A DNA stretch of 64,000 bases from NCBI GenBank assembly GCA_020629545.1, contig JAHDDC010000010.1, positions 1 through 64,000 of the forward strand. Direction: 5' to 3'. The position numbers were made by a program, and so were the translations under genes. Below are positions 31,306-40,292 of the stretch, in pieces; position 1 is the stretch's first letter; every line of letters starts with the position of its first letter. The stretch comes from Hellea sp. GTDB lineage: Bacteria; Pseudomonadota; Alphaproteobacteria; Caulobacterales; Maricaulaceae. The notes beneath the pieces are model-generated. The model did not search any database. It had not been told where the DNA came from and saw nothing but the letters and a program-made list of their open reading frames with translations.

Positions 31306-31688
31306 TTTGGACTCCTCTTCCCTAGTTTTTTTCATTTCGTAATCCTGTTAACCATATGATGCTTAAGAAAAGGTTTTTAAAAAGAAAACAAAACCTTAAG
31401 ACGTCAAAAACCTTTTGTTAAAAATTGAAATTGGCCGATTGAGCGAAAAGAGACCGCCCCAGGCGGTCAGCTTCGAGTTCTTCAGAGGGAGTGAAATTTT
31501 CAGGGTAGCGAACGTGCTTTGCGGTCGCGTTTCATCGACTTTACGAAAACTTACAGTTTGAAATGTCGCCGTTGCGATGTGCATGGTCACTCCGATTGAT
31601 AATGCGAATTGCATTATGGTTAACAGAGTGATGAACTGCTTTGCTTAACAAGGTGTTTAAAACAGAAAGAAAAGCCAAAAAATAGTTT

Positions 31689-32033
31689 TTAGAGCAATTT
31701 CAATACGTTTTCAGGTGGTCGGCCCAATATGGCTCTACTGTTTTTGATGACGATCGGTCTTTCGATCAGTTTTGGATGTTTGGCCATAGCACTAATAAGG
31801 ACATCCTCATTATTCTCATCTTTAAGACCCAATTCTTTATATATAGGTTCACCTTTACGAAGCAGGTCACGCACATTTTGTAAATCTAAGGCTTTTAGGA
31901 TATCTCGAATTTCAACTGCGCTTGGCGGTTCCTGTAAATATAAAATAATTTCAGGTTCAATCCCGGACTCCCTCAACAAGTTGAGAGTTTGGCGAGATTT
32001 TGAGCATCTCGGATTGTGATAAATTTTATACAT
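31689..32033 (-). CDS. arsC: ArsC family (glutaredoxin-type) arsenate reductase
   Basis: 'YKIYHNPRCSKSRQTLNLLRESGIEPEIILYLQEPP'; start may be MTSLDK at 32051. Confidence 0.88.
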   Translation of the reverse strand: MYKIYHNPRCSKSRQTLNLLRESGIEPEIILYLQEPPSAVEIRDILKALDLQNVRDLLRKGEPIYKELGLKDENNEDVLISAMAKHPKLIERPIVIKNSRAILGRPPENVLKLL

Positions 32034-32802
32034 CTTGTCCAAACTCGTCATTCTTTATCAGAGACGCCCTCATATCCTTACGCATTTTGTTAGAATGATT
32101 GACATACTCATCTATAATCTCGGCCGCTGTACCAGCTTTTCGGATAACGCCCCTATCTAACCAAATAGCTTTTGCACAATATTGTTTGACAATATTAACA
32201 TTGTGACTCGCCAAAATAAATCCTCTGGATCCTGTAATCATGTTATTTAAGCGCTTCTCAGCTTTATGTTTAAATCTTTCATCTCCAGCGCCGATCCATT
32301 CATCAATCAATAGAATTTCAGGTTGTAGCGACGTGGCAACAGCAAAGCTTAAACGCATGCCCATACCCCTAGAATAAGTTCGAACAGGCTGATCAATAAC
32401 AGGCTCAAGTTCCGCGAATTTAAATATTCCAGGAACAGATTGTTCGGCTTCGGCGCTACTCTTCCCGCCAATCATACTCATAATAATGGCATTCTGACGC
32501 CCGGTAAGCTCAGGCTTCATTCCGATTCCCATATTAAAGAGTCCCTGAATGGAGTTACCAAAGGTCTCAATCACCCCCGCCGATGGCGGATAAACACCGG
32601 CTAAAACCCTCAGCAAAGTCGACTTCCCAGAACCGTTCGGACCAATAAGGGCCAGATTTTCACCTTCTCGCAACTCTATGGAAATATTTTTTAGAGCCAT
32701 AGTATGGCCCATCTTTTGTTGACGAAATAATCCTAGGCCTGTTGTTGTATCAGGATAGGCTAGGCTCAAACGATCTGTTTGTAAGAGTAATTTGGCCATC
32801 AC
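32026..32802 (-). CDS. ABC transporter ATP-binding protein, polysaccharide exporter type (Wzt/KpsT-like)
   Basis: Walker A 'IGPNGSGKSTLLRVLAGVYPPSAG', 'YSRGMGMRLSFAVATSLQPEILLIDEWIGAGDERF'. Confidence 0.92.
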   Translation of the reverse strand: MMAKLLLQTDRLSLAYPDTTTGLGLFRQQKMGHTMALKNISIELREGENLALIGPNGSGKSTLLRVLAGVYPPSAGVIETFGNSIQGLFNMGIGMKPELTGRQNAIIMSMIGGKSSAEAEQSVPGIFKFAELEPVIDQPVRTYSRGMGMRLSFAVATSLQPEILLIDEWIGAGDERFKHKAEKRLNNMITGSRGFILASHNVNIVKQYCAKAIWLDRGVIRKAGTAAEIIDEYVNHSNKMRKDMRASLIKNDEFGQDV

Positions 32803-33576
32803 CTAAATCCAGAAAGCCAGATTTTTTGATCTGGTTTTCACCAGATATAAAGCTAAGGCCCAGCCAATAATTGTTATACATGTCACGACAATCCACGCCA
32901 AACTCGAAACGGCTCCATTGACAAGCGGCTCTCTTATAATGGCCAAATAATGCGTAAATGGATTAAAATCCATGATGAACGCTTTTGGACCCAATTGCTG
33001 CGGCAGGTATAAAATCGGTGTAACAAAAAACATCACATGCATGATCGCTCGAACCAAATGCAAAAGATCTCGGAAACGAGTACACAAAATTCCAAAAGCA
33101 ATGTGCACCCACATCGAATTCAGTACCAGAATCAGAAATCCTGGGATTATAGTAAGCGTAACCCATGACTGATCCCACGAATGAAAAACAAGCAGAGCCA
33201 AACTGACCAACGACACTAATCCAAAACCAATCAGATGACGCATAATATTTTCGGCGACAAAAGTCCCCAGGGATAGCTGAGTCCCTAAGATCCAAGACCT
33301 CGAGGTAACGAAAACATTACATCCGTCTGTGACTGACGCTGTGATAAACGTCCAAATCGCGTAACCTATCGTCACCCAAAGCGAATACATAGCCGTATCA
33401 AGACCAGCGATTTCACCAAAGATAAAAATCTTGACCCCGATAAACATAATAAAAGAGATGCTGATCCAAAATATGCCGATTATGCTTCGGCGATAAATTT
33501 GGTTCATGTCGGCCCATGCCAACCGCCACCAGAGCGGTACATTTAGAAACCCGCTAAAAAACGATTTTAAGACCAT
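32803..33576 (-). CDS. ABC-2 type polysaccharide export permease (Wzm/KpsM-like)
   Basis: 'DMNQIYRRSIIGIFWISISFIMFIGVKIFIFGEI...PILYLPQQLG..MDFNPFTHYLAIIREPLV'. Confidence 0.92.
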   Translation of the reverse strand: MVLKSFFSGFLNVPLWWRLAWADMNQIYRRSIIGIFWISISFIMFIGVKIFIFGEIAGLDTAMYSLWVTIGYAIWTFITASVTDGCNVFVTSRSWILGTQLSLGTFVAENIMRHLIGFGLVSLVSLALLVFHSWDQSWVTLTIIPGFLILVLNSMWVHIAFGILCTRFRDLLHLVRAIMHVMFFVTPILYLPQQLGPKAFIMDFNPFTHYLAIIREPLVNGAVSSLAWIVVTCITIIGWALALYLVKTRSKNLAFWI

Positions 33577-33597
33577 CTCTGTCTTTCCGCAGCTATT

Positions 33598-36069
33598 TTA
33601 CGTTAATAGCTTCTCGAATAATGGGGCAACATTTTGATAGGCGTAATTTTCGTTGTGGTAAATGACGCCACTGGTTGATGCTTTTTCCCATTTCTTTTCG
33701 TCGGAATAGAGCGCATGACATAATTTTGCAAACTCAGCAGGCTTATTCGCTGCGAAACGAATGTCCTTAAGTCCTTTGGACGCCATGCCTTCAAACGCAA
33801 TATCCGTTCCAACACAAGGCACACCGGCACCGATACTAGAGGCGACTTTTCCTTTTAATCCTGCACCAAATCGGAGAGGCGCTATCGTTAGTCTGAGCCC
33901 TGCTAGAAAATCCTCAAGGTCAGGAATAAACCCATCTATAACCACACTGTCCGACGCAAATTCGTAAAACTCTTTTGGCATATGCGAACCGCAAATGCGT
34001 AATTTCGCATTAGGTAATTTCTTTGAGATAGATGGCCAGATTTCTTTCACCATCCAATGTACGGCATCAACATTAGGGGGATGTCGATAGCCACCTATAA
34101 ACGCGATGTCCTCACGCTTTTCATAACCGCCCCGGCGCTCTGCCTCGTTACGTATTAATGGAATGGTAGATATTTTTGATGCGGGAACATTATGTTCTTT
34201 CGACAGCAGGTCTCGTTCGTGTTCACTGATGACGATGATTTTATTGGCTTTCTCGATATAAGATAATTCCTGCGACTTCATACTCTTCGCCGCTTTCATA
34301 TCAGCCGACTTTCCTGATATTTCTGCCTCACGCATCATCCGTAAAAAATGAAGATCAACAGTATTATAAATGATTTTGGCAGATGGACACTTCTTACGAA
34401 TGATATCAAGATAGTGTTCACACGACTCCGCTCGAGACAAAACCACGTAATCAAACATATCCCCACGCTCTTCAAGCAATGCGTTCATGTTCGTATAAAA
34501 TGGCGCATAAATACATTCAACGCCCATCCGTTCAAGATTCTCGGTCGCTTCACCCCAGTGCGCAAAATTCGACCCCGGCACAAAATGAACGCGATGCCCT
34601 TGGGCACTTAGAATTTTCATCGTGTAAAATGCGTCAACAGAACCAGAATCTTTGTCTGGCTCGGGTGTTACAGCGTCCACATATAATATGTGTGACCGAG
34701 CCATGCGGTCAGATGCAATTTCCGGAGTAGTACCATTGGCCAGGTGAGTACCCAAGGCATCCGCCCATATCCGGCGAAATGTTCCCCGATTAACTTCCTG
34801 GTATTTCTTAGCGCCGGATGTAACATCTGTTCCGGAACTTAGGCCTTCAATATGGATAACCGAAGATGCGGGTTGATATAAAACGCGCTGCCGCATTGAT
34901 CTAACTTTGAAGCAAATATCAGTGTCTTCATAATAGGCTTTTTCAAGTTCAGTATTGAACCCACCTATTTCTTCCCACAGGTCCCGCCTGATCATTAATG
35001 ACGCTCCGGAAACATAATCGACGTCACGGACATAGTTGTATTTTGGATGCTCTGGATTTTGACCACGGCCCCAATTCCATCCCGATGCATCTTCCCAAAT
35101 AATCCCGCCAGCCTCCTGAAGAGATCCGTCGGGGAATATAAGCTTCGACCCAACGATGCCGACATCACCATGTTCTTGGAAGGTACGATAAAGCAACTCC
35201 ATCCAGCCTGGATTGACCAGCGTATCATTATTCAAAAAGATAATGTAATCGCCGCGAGCCAATTTAGCATTCTCATTACAGTTATTCAAAAATCCGAGGT
35301 TCTCAGGATTTCTATTATACCTTAATCCCGGAATGGTTTTCAAAATCGTATGAAATGGATCTGGCGACGTGTCATCTGCCAAAATAACTTCGTAATCGAC
35401 GCTCACATGCTGTTGGCTAATCGATTTAAGACAGGCAATCGTCTGTGATATTTCATTGTAAACCGGAACAATAATAGAGACCACAGGCTTATCGGTTTCC
35501 ACAAAGGAAAACTTGATTTCGGTGTTTTCAATATCGATATCTGAATCAGGTTTGGGAATTCGATTGCTCTCAGGCGCGCCGCCTAACCGGATTGCAACAC
35601 CCGTCATTTTTCTGGCCATACGCAATTTCATCAGTTCAGGGAGCGGCATGGCATGTCTGACATATCGAAGCGTATTATAAGCGGCGCGTTTTGTGGTCGC
35701 GCGAATAGGATGTTTTTCGTAATAGTCGAGTTTGTGCGTCAGATGTGTGTTGACTATGCTCAGATCTTTCTCGACCATCTCCGTACGTTTCGTATTCAGC
35801 CGACTCTTAAGCTCATTTGATTCATGTAGCTTTCTGAATTGCGTATTTTCATTTTCGGCAACGTTAAGTTTTTCTCTGACATCATAGAGCTCTTCGCCCA
35901 TTGATTTGAGTTGAGCTTTGAGTTTCTCAAATTCTGCCTCGATTTTGGCGCTGCGTTCAGACGTTTTGGAAAGCTTCGCCTTGAGTGTACGCAATTCTTT
36001 GATTAATTCTGCTTTGGTCTTTTTGGTCATTGTTAGCCTCGGGCGCCTATTTTGAGGCCCATAATTCAT
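33598..36069 (-). CDS. Two-domain glycosyltransferase (GT2 + GT4-like) with N-terminal coiled coil
   Basis: GT2 'SIIVPVYNEISQTIACLKSI...FLNNDTLVNPGWMELLY'; C-terminal GT4-like 'NVDAVHWMVKEIWPSI...PLRFGAGLKGKVASSIGAGVPCVGTDIAFEGM'. Confidence 0.88.
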   Translation of the reverse strand: MNYGPQNRRPRLTMTKKTKAELIKELRTLKAKLSKTSERSAKIEAEFEKLKAQLKSMGEELYDVREKLNVAENENTQFRKLHESNELKSRLNTKRTEMVEKDLSIVNTHLTHKLDYYEKHPIRATTKRAAYNTLRYVRHAMPLPELMKLRMARKMTGVAIRLGGAPESNRIPKPDSDIDIENTEIKFSFVETDKPVVSIIVPVYNEISQTIACLKSISQQHVSVDYEVILADDTSPDPFHTILKTIPGLRYNRNPENLGFLNNCNENAKLARGDYIIFLNNDTLVNPGWMELLYRTFQEHGDVGIVGSKLIFPDGSLQEAGGIIWEDASGWNWGRGQNPEHPKYNYVRDVDYVSGASLMIRRDLWEEIGGFNTELEKAYYEDTDICFKVRSMRQRVLYQPASSVIHIEGLSSGTDVTSGAKKYQEVNRGTFRRIWADALGTHLANGTTPEIASDRMARSHILYVDAVTPEPDKDSGSVDAFYTMKILSAQGHRVHFVPGSNFAHWGEATENLERMGVECIYAPFYTNMNALLEERGDMFDYVVLSRAESCEHYLDIIRKKCPSAKIIYNTVDLHFLRMMREAEISGKSADMKAAKSMKSQELSYIEKANKIIVISEHERDLLSKEHNVPASKISTIPLIRNEAERRGGYEKREDIAFIGGYRHPPNVDAVHWMVKEIWPSISKKLPNAKLRICGSHMPKEFYEFASDSVVIDGFIPDLEDFLAGLRLTIAPLRFGAGLKGKVASSIGAGVPCVGTDIAFEGMASKGLKDIRFAANKPAEFAKLCHALYSDEKKWEKASTSGVIYHNENYAYQNVAPLFEKLLT

Positions 36070-36802
36070 CTTTTACAAAATGGTATAGCTCCATATCAAG
36101 AGCGTTTAGCTGCATCAAATTTATAAATGTCAGTCGACCAATTTTCTCTTCGAACGTTTTTAACTTCTCATGGACTGTTTTGCCCTTCTTCGTCATCGCA
36201 TTAGCTCGAACATTTAATAACTCAAAATCCGGAAAATGAGGGCGAATAAGTTCTCCAAACTTTATCATAGATTCATCGAATCGTTCTACCAAACCAACGA
36301 CCGGGAGGCTTTTGAGGGCCTCTATAGATCTAGGCCGAAAATGTTGTGGCTCTCTGTTCAACGTATCAACCCGAAAATCCTTGAGCCTAACGGCGTGAAA
36401 ATTGACGACTTGAGTCAACATAGGTGTTGATAGGCGCCACGCGAGATAATGTGCAAAATCACCAGCTTTTGCTGCCTTTGATCCTGGACTATCTGAATCC
36501 TGAACGCGCTCGAACTCATAAGCAGATTGAATGCGCCCAAGCGGATGCCGGAAGAAAAAGATCGGTAAGATCTGAACACCCGGAATTTCGGGCAGACGTA
36601 CCACCGCTGTATGAGAAGAAATCGCCTTCTTTTCTGGATTGTCCAGAATATATTCTGTCATCATTTCAGGCGTTAACTTTTTATTGTTGGGCCCTTCGAT
36701 TTCCGCCCATTCCGAGCCAAAATTGTGCTCAAGAATAGCGTCAACTGATGATCCAGCATTTTTAAATAAATGATAGTGTATGATGACACCACGGTCCGTC
36801 AC
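36047..36802 (-). CDS. Sulfotransferase family protein (probable GTG start)
   Basis: 'IIHYHLFKNAGSSVDAILEHNFG...SSHTAVVRLPEIPGVQILPIFFFRHPLGRIQSAYEFE'; GTG at 36802 preceded by GGGAG; 251 aa, the same length as paralog 43418..44173. Confidence 0.8.
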   Translation of the reverse strand: MTDRGVIIHYHLFKNAGSSVDAILEHNFGSEWAEIEGPNNKKLTPEMMTEYILDNPEKKAISSHTAVVRLPEIPGVQILPIFFFRHPLGRIQSAYEFERVQDSDSPGSKAAKAGDFAHYLAWRLSTPMLTQVVNFHAVRLKDFRVDTLNREPQHFRPRSIEALKSLPVVGLVERFDESMIKFGELIRPHFPDFELLNVRANAMTKKGKTVHEKLKTFEEKIGRLTFINLMQLNALDMELYHFVKDELWASK

Positions 36803-36942
36803 GTCTTGCTCCCAGAATTTCGCCCCTGTAATGAGGGCCAAATATAGGAAATGAACGATATGTAAAGTGCTAGGCTGCATAAGAATTTTATAAGGGGAAT
36901 AAATGGCGCCATATTCACCGGAGAATAGCAAGGAAGACGAAC

Positions 36943-37869
36943 ATGATTGCAAAAGCTCTCGAGACCGAAATTGAAGCGATACTCAATGAATATGGTCCGC
37001 TAACTGGACGGAAATTGGCGGAAAAACTCGGAGACTGCGAGCCTATACTCCTTTGGAAAGCGTGTTACCAGTCAAACAAGTTCAGGGTCATTAACTTCGC
37101 GCGATATTATTTGCGGTACGACGTTACGCGCGAGGATTTGATTCGTCTCAGTCCATCTGTCCTCCGAGACTTTTTATCCTTCACACTGATCTATAAAACA
37201 GGGCAAAGAAGCGATGCAACAGATGAAGCCGCTATCCTTGCCAATAAACACCGCTTAATCAGCCTAAAGAAGCTGAAATTTGCCCGTAACACCCTGCTTT
37301 CACTCTCCCCAGAAAGTTTAGAAATGCTCCATTATAAGTCCTGCTGTTTTATCGCAGGGGATATTTCCTACTTTCTGGCGCATGAAGAACCGCGCATACA
37401 TGCCCCAACCGGTGCGAAATTATATGGCTCGGATATTGATATTATCGTTGTCTATGAGAATGATACAGACCCAGATATCATTCGGCGCGCAGAACAAGAA
37501 GTTCTGACCTATAAGCATCGCTGCATCAAAGACCCGGGAATCGGTCAGGAAATCGATTTTATCTTCAAACCCGTCCAGAAAATGCTCAGCCAGTTCTCTT
37601 ACGCTGACATTCACCAAAAAATTGCCTGCAAGATTCTGTATGAAAGTTTCTTTTTATATGGACGGCTTGATCTCTATGAAAAACTGACAACGGATCTCGA
37701 TTTTTCTGGAACGGTCAGAAAAATCGAAGACGATTTCGCCAAAGCCCTTGCCGGCCGAAAAGCAACGATAAAGAAGATCCTGAAACTCGAACAAGATGAG
37801 CTCGATAAAATGGATAAGAACACTCAAAGCCTGTTCTTCTTCTCCCAAGAGCGTCTCGAGTTTCAGTAG
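36943..37869 (+). CDS. Uncharacterised protein: winged-helix-like N-terminus plus nucleotidyltransferase-fold-like core
   Basis: 'GPLTGRKLAEKLG' wHTH-like; 'LYGSDIDIIVVYEND...EIDFIF' GS-x-DxD...D arrangement. Confidence 0.5.
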   Translation: MIAKALETEIEAILNEYGPLTGRKLAEKLGDCEPILLWKACYQSNKFRVINFARYYLRYDVTREDLIRLSPSVLRDFLSFTLIYKTGQRSDATDEAAILANKHRLISLKKLKFARNTLLSLSPESLEMLHYKSCCFIAGDISYFLAHEEPRIHAPTGAKLYGSDIDIIVVYENDTDPDIIRRAEQEVLTYKHRCIKDPGIGQEIDFIFKPVQKMLSQFSYADIHQKIACKILYESFFLYGRLDLYEKLTTDLDFSGTVRKIEDDFAKALAGRKATIKKILKLEQDELDKMDKNTQSLFFFSQERLEFQ

Positions 37870-37997
37870 CAAGATTGCATTTCGCGTTTGCGCTCAAAGC
37901 TATGCGCAGCGCTTAAACATTCATAGCTTTCCTTTTCATAGTTACTGCTCTTCTGTTGAAAATTGACAACATCGGAGTTTGCTTTACATCCAGTTAG

Positions 37998-38957
37998 ATG
38001 ACACCATTGAAATCTGGCTTACCTGTTATTTTGAGTGCAATTGTCCTGTCCATGACAGCTTGCAAAGGAATGTCGTCAAAACAGGATCCTATCAATACAA
38101 GCCCCGTTCGTTTTGTGACCGAAGACGCTGAACGCTTCGCAGAACTCTATACCAGACACGGAAATGCTCTGACAGCCGAACAATTACAATCCGGTTATCT
38201 CGACGCTGGGACACAAGGCGTCGTGATTTTCACCCCCAACAGAATTCATAGCGCAGAGAACCTAGCCTATACTGTCGCGAATGATCCGGCTCTTTATCAA
38301 CGGGCCATTAAGGTCTGCCTTCCGGCGGCGCAGAATGCCGGCCCTGAACTGGCAAAGATATATCAAAAATATTCGGACCTTCTCGATTCACCCGAAATGC
38401 CCAAAGCCTATGCGGTTATTGGCGCAGATAATTCTGGCGGAACGGCCGCGGACGGCGCTTTTGTCATTGGGCTCGAGGTTATATGTAGATTGACCGACGG
38501 CGATGAACAGGATGTATCCACTTGGCTCAATCGGTTTTTTGCCCATGAAACCGCCCATGTCTTCCAATCCCATTCCCGTACACCGTCTCTACTCGCGGGC
38601 GTCCTCAGAGAAGGCGGCGCAGATTTTATCGCTGAATTGGTCTCTGGCGGTACACTCAATGAAGACACGGCGCGCTGGTATCACAACAACAAAACCAAAG
38701 TCTTGAACCGGTTCGAAACCGATATGGCATCTCTGACCGGAAATGAATATGGCCTCTGGCTCTATGCGGGCGAAGATGACCGACCCGCTGGATGGCCTAT
38801 GGATCTCGGCTATGTCATAGGCGCCGAAATCGCTCGAAGTCATTACGCAAAAGCCTCTGATAAAAAACAAGCCATCAAGGAAATATTATCAGCAGAACTC
38901 AATCCTGAAAAATTTCTGCGCGATAGTGGCTATCTGGAAACCATATCAAAAGAATGA
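37998..38957 (+). CDS. Lipoprotein with predicted Zn-metalloprotease motif
   Basis: 'LSMTACKG' lipobox; 'FFAHETAHVFQSH...REGGADFIAELVSGG' HExxH-like with downstream E. Confidence 0.65.
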   Translation: MTPLKSGLPVILSAIVLSMTACKGMSSKQDPINTSPVRFVTEDAERFAELYTRHGNALTAEQLQSGYLDAGTQGVVIFTPNRIHSAENLAYTVANDPALYQRAIKVCLPAAQNAGPELAKIYQKYSDLLDSPEMPKAYAVIGADNSGGTAADGAFVIGLEVICRLTDGDEQDVSTWLNRFFAHETAHVFQSHSRTPSLLAGVLREGGADFIAELVSGGTLNEDTARWYHNNKTKVLNRFETDMASLTGNEYGLWLYAGEDDRPAGWPMDLGYVIGAEIARSHYAKASDKKQAIKEILSAELNPEKFLRDSGYLETISKE

Positions 38958-39003
38958 AATCAGGCCTATGCCAGAGGATTAAATCATTCGGCACCAATCA
39001 GAG

Positions 39004-39015
39004 GGACCATTCCCA
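39004..39015. promoter_or_regulatory. Operator-like palindrome 1 upstream of cysD
   Basis: GGGACCATTCCC. Confidence 0.65.
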
Positions 39016-39093
39016 CAAATCGCATAAAACCCTCACATTTCCTCTTCACAAACCTTTCTTAATCCGCTAATCGGCCTCGAATCTGCTTATCGT

Positions 39094-39105
39094 GGGACGG
39101 TTCCC
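39094..39105. promoter_or_regulatory. Operator-like palindrome 2 upstream of cysD
   Basis: GGGACGGTTCCC. Confidence 0.65.
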
Positions 39106-39108
39106 ATC

Positions 39109-39139
39109 GGATAAATCGCCTCACATGAGGGATTTATCC
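39109..39139 (+). promoter_or_regulatory. Leader hairpin overlapping operator 3
   Basis: GGATAAATC-g-CCTC-ACAT-GAGG-GATTTATCC: 13 bp stem with one bulge, 4-nt loop. Confidence 0.65.
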
Positions 39140-39140
39140 C
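39129..39140. promoter_or_regulatory. Operator-like palindrome 3 upstream of cysD
   Basis: GGGATTTATCCC. Confidence 0.65.
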
Positions 39141-39188
39141 ACAAAGGATCGCCCAGACACTGATAAGCCCCTAAAACGAGGACCGACA

Positions 39189-40292
39189 ATGGATATTCAG
39201 GATTTGGTGACACGGGCGGAGGCCCTGGCGGAGACGAGCGGGCAGTCGCTCTCGACCGTATCGCGGAAAATTTTAAATGACGGCAAGGGCCTGACCCGCC
39301 TTAAGGAGGGCGGACAGTGCACGCTCAAGACTTTTGACAGCGCCATGGCGACCCTCAAGAAACTCGAGGTAGAGGCGGATGTGAACGCCTCGCTCAACCT
39401 GACCCACCTTCAACGTCTGGAAGCCGAGAGCATCCATATTATGCGCGAAGTGGCCGCCCAGTGCGAAAACCCCGTCATGCTTTATTCCGTTGGTAAAGAC
39501 AGTTCGGTTATGTTGCATCTGGCCGAGAAGGCTTTCTTCCCGTCCCGTCCGCCATTTCCGCTTATGCATGTGGACACGACCTGGAAATTCTCTGAGATGA
39601 TTGAGTTTCGTGATCGCCGCGCCAAAGAGGTAGGCATGGAGCTGATTGTCCATATCAACCAAGACGGTGTGCGCGATGGGGTTGGCCCGTTCAGTCACGG
39701 CTCAGCCGTCCACACAGACGTTATGAAAACACAAGGCCTGAAACAGGCGCTGGATAAATACCGCTTTGACGCGGCCTTTGGCGGCGCGCGCCGAGACGAA
39801 GAGAAATCCCGCGCCAAGGAACGGATCTTCTCTTTCCGGAATGAAAACCACCGCTGGGACGCGAAAAACCAGCGCCCTGAGCTTTGGAATATTTACAATA
39901 CACGCGTTCAAAAAGGTCAGAGCATGCGGGTCTTCCCTATGTCTAACTGGACTGAGCTTGATATCTGGCAGTATATTTACAAAGAAAATATTCAGATCCC
40001 ATCGCTGTACCTGTCTAAGAAGCGCCCGGTCGTCGAGCGCGACGGTGTCTTAATCCTGGTCGATGATGACCGCCTGCCGCTAAGAGATGGTGAAACACCG
40101 ATGGAAAAAATGGTCCGGTTTAGAACGCTGGGCTGTTATCCGCTAACCGGCGCTGTCGAAAGCGAAGCCGCCACCCTGCCCGAAGTCATTCAGGAAATGC
40201 TCCTGACCAAAACATCCGAACGTCAAGGCCGGGTCATCGATTCCGATGCCGGAGCCTCAATGGAACAGAAAAAAGAAGAGGGATATTTCTAA
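39189..40292 (+). CDS. cysD: Sulfate adenylyltransferase subunit 2 with N-terminal HTH-like domain
   Basis: Residues ~69-367 are canonical CysD ('[62 protein letters not shown]'); residues 1-65 '[56 protein letters not shown]' are extra. Confidence 0.93.
   Translation: MDIQDLVTRAEALAETSGQSLSTVSRKILNDGKGLTRLKEGGQCTLKTFDSAMATLKKLEVEADVNASLNLTHLQRLEAESIHIMREVAAQCENPVMLYSVGKDSSVMLHLAEKAFFPSRPPFPLMHVDTTWKFSEMIEFRDRRAKEVGMELIVHINQDGVRDGVGPFSHGSAVHTDVMKTQGLKQALDKYRFDAAFGGARRDEEKSRAKERIFSFRNENHRWDAKNQRPELWNIYNTRVQKGQSMRVFPMSNWTELDIWQYIYKENIQIPSLYLSKKRPVVERDGVLILVDDDRLPLRDGETPMEKMVRFRTLGCYPLTGAVESEAATLPEVIQEMLLTKTSERQGRVIDSDAGASMEQKKEEGYF

Noticed and set aside
39300-39320. Internal AAGGAGG followed by GTG inside the HTH-coding part of cysD, possible alternative start
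   Set aside because: The GTG is out of the CysD frame, so it cannot start a shorter CysD; the first in-frame ATG (39345) is too far from it.
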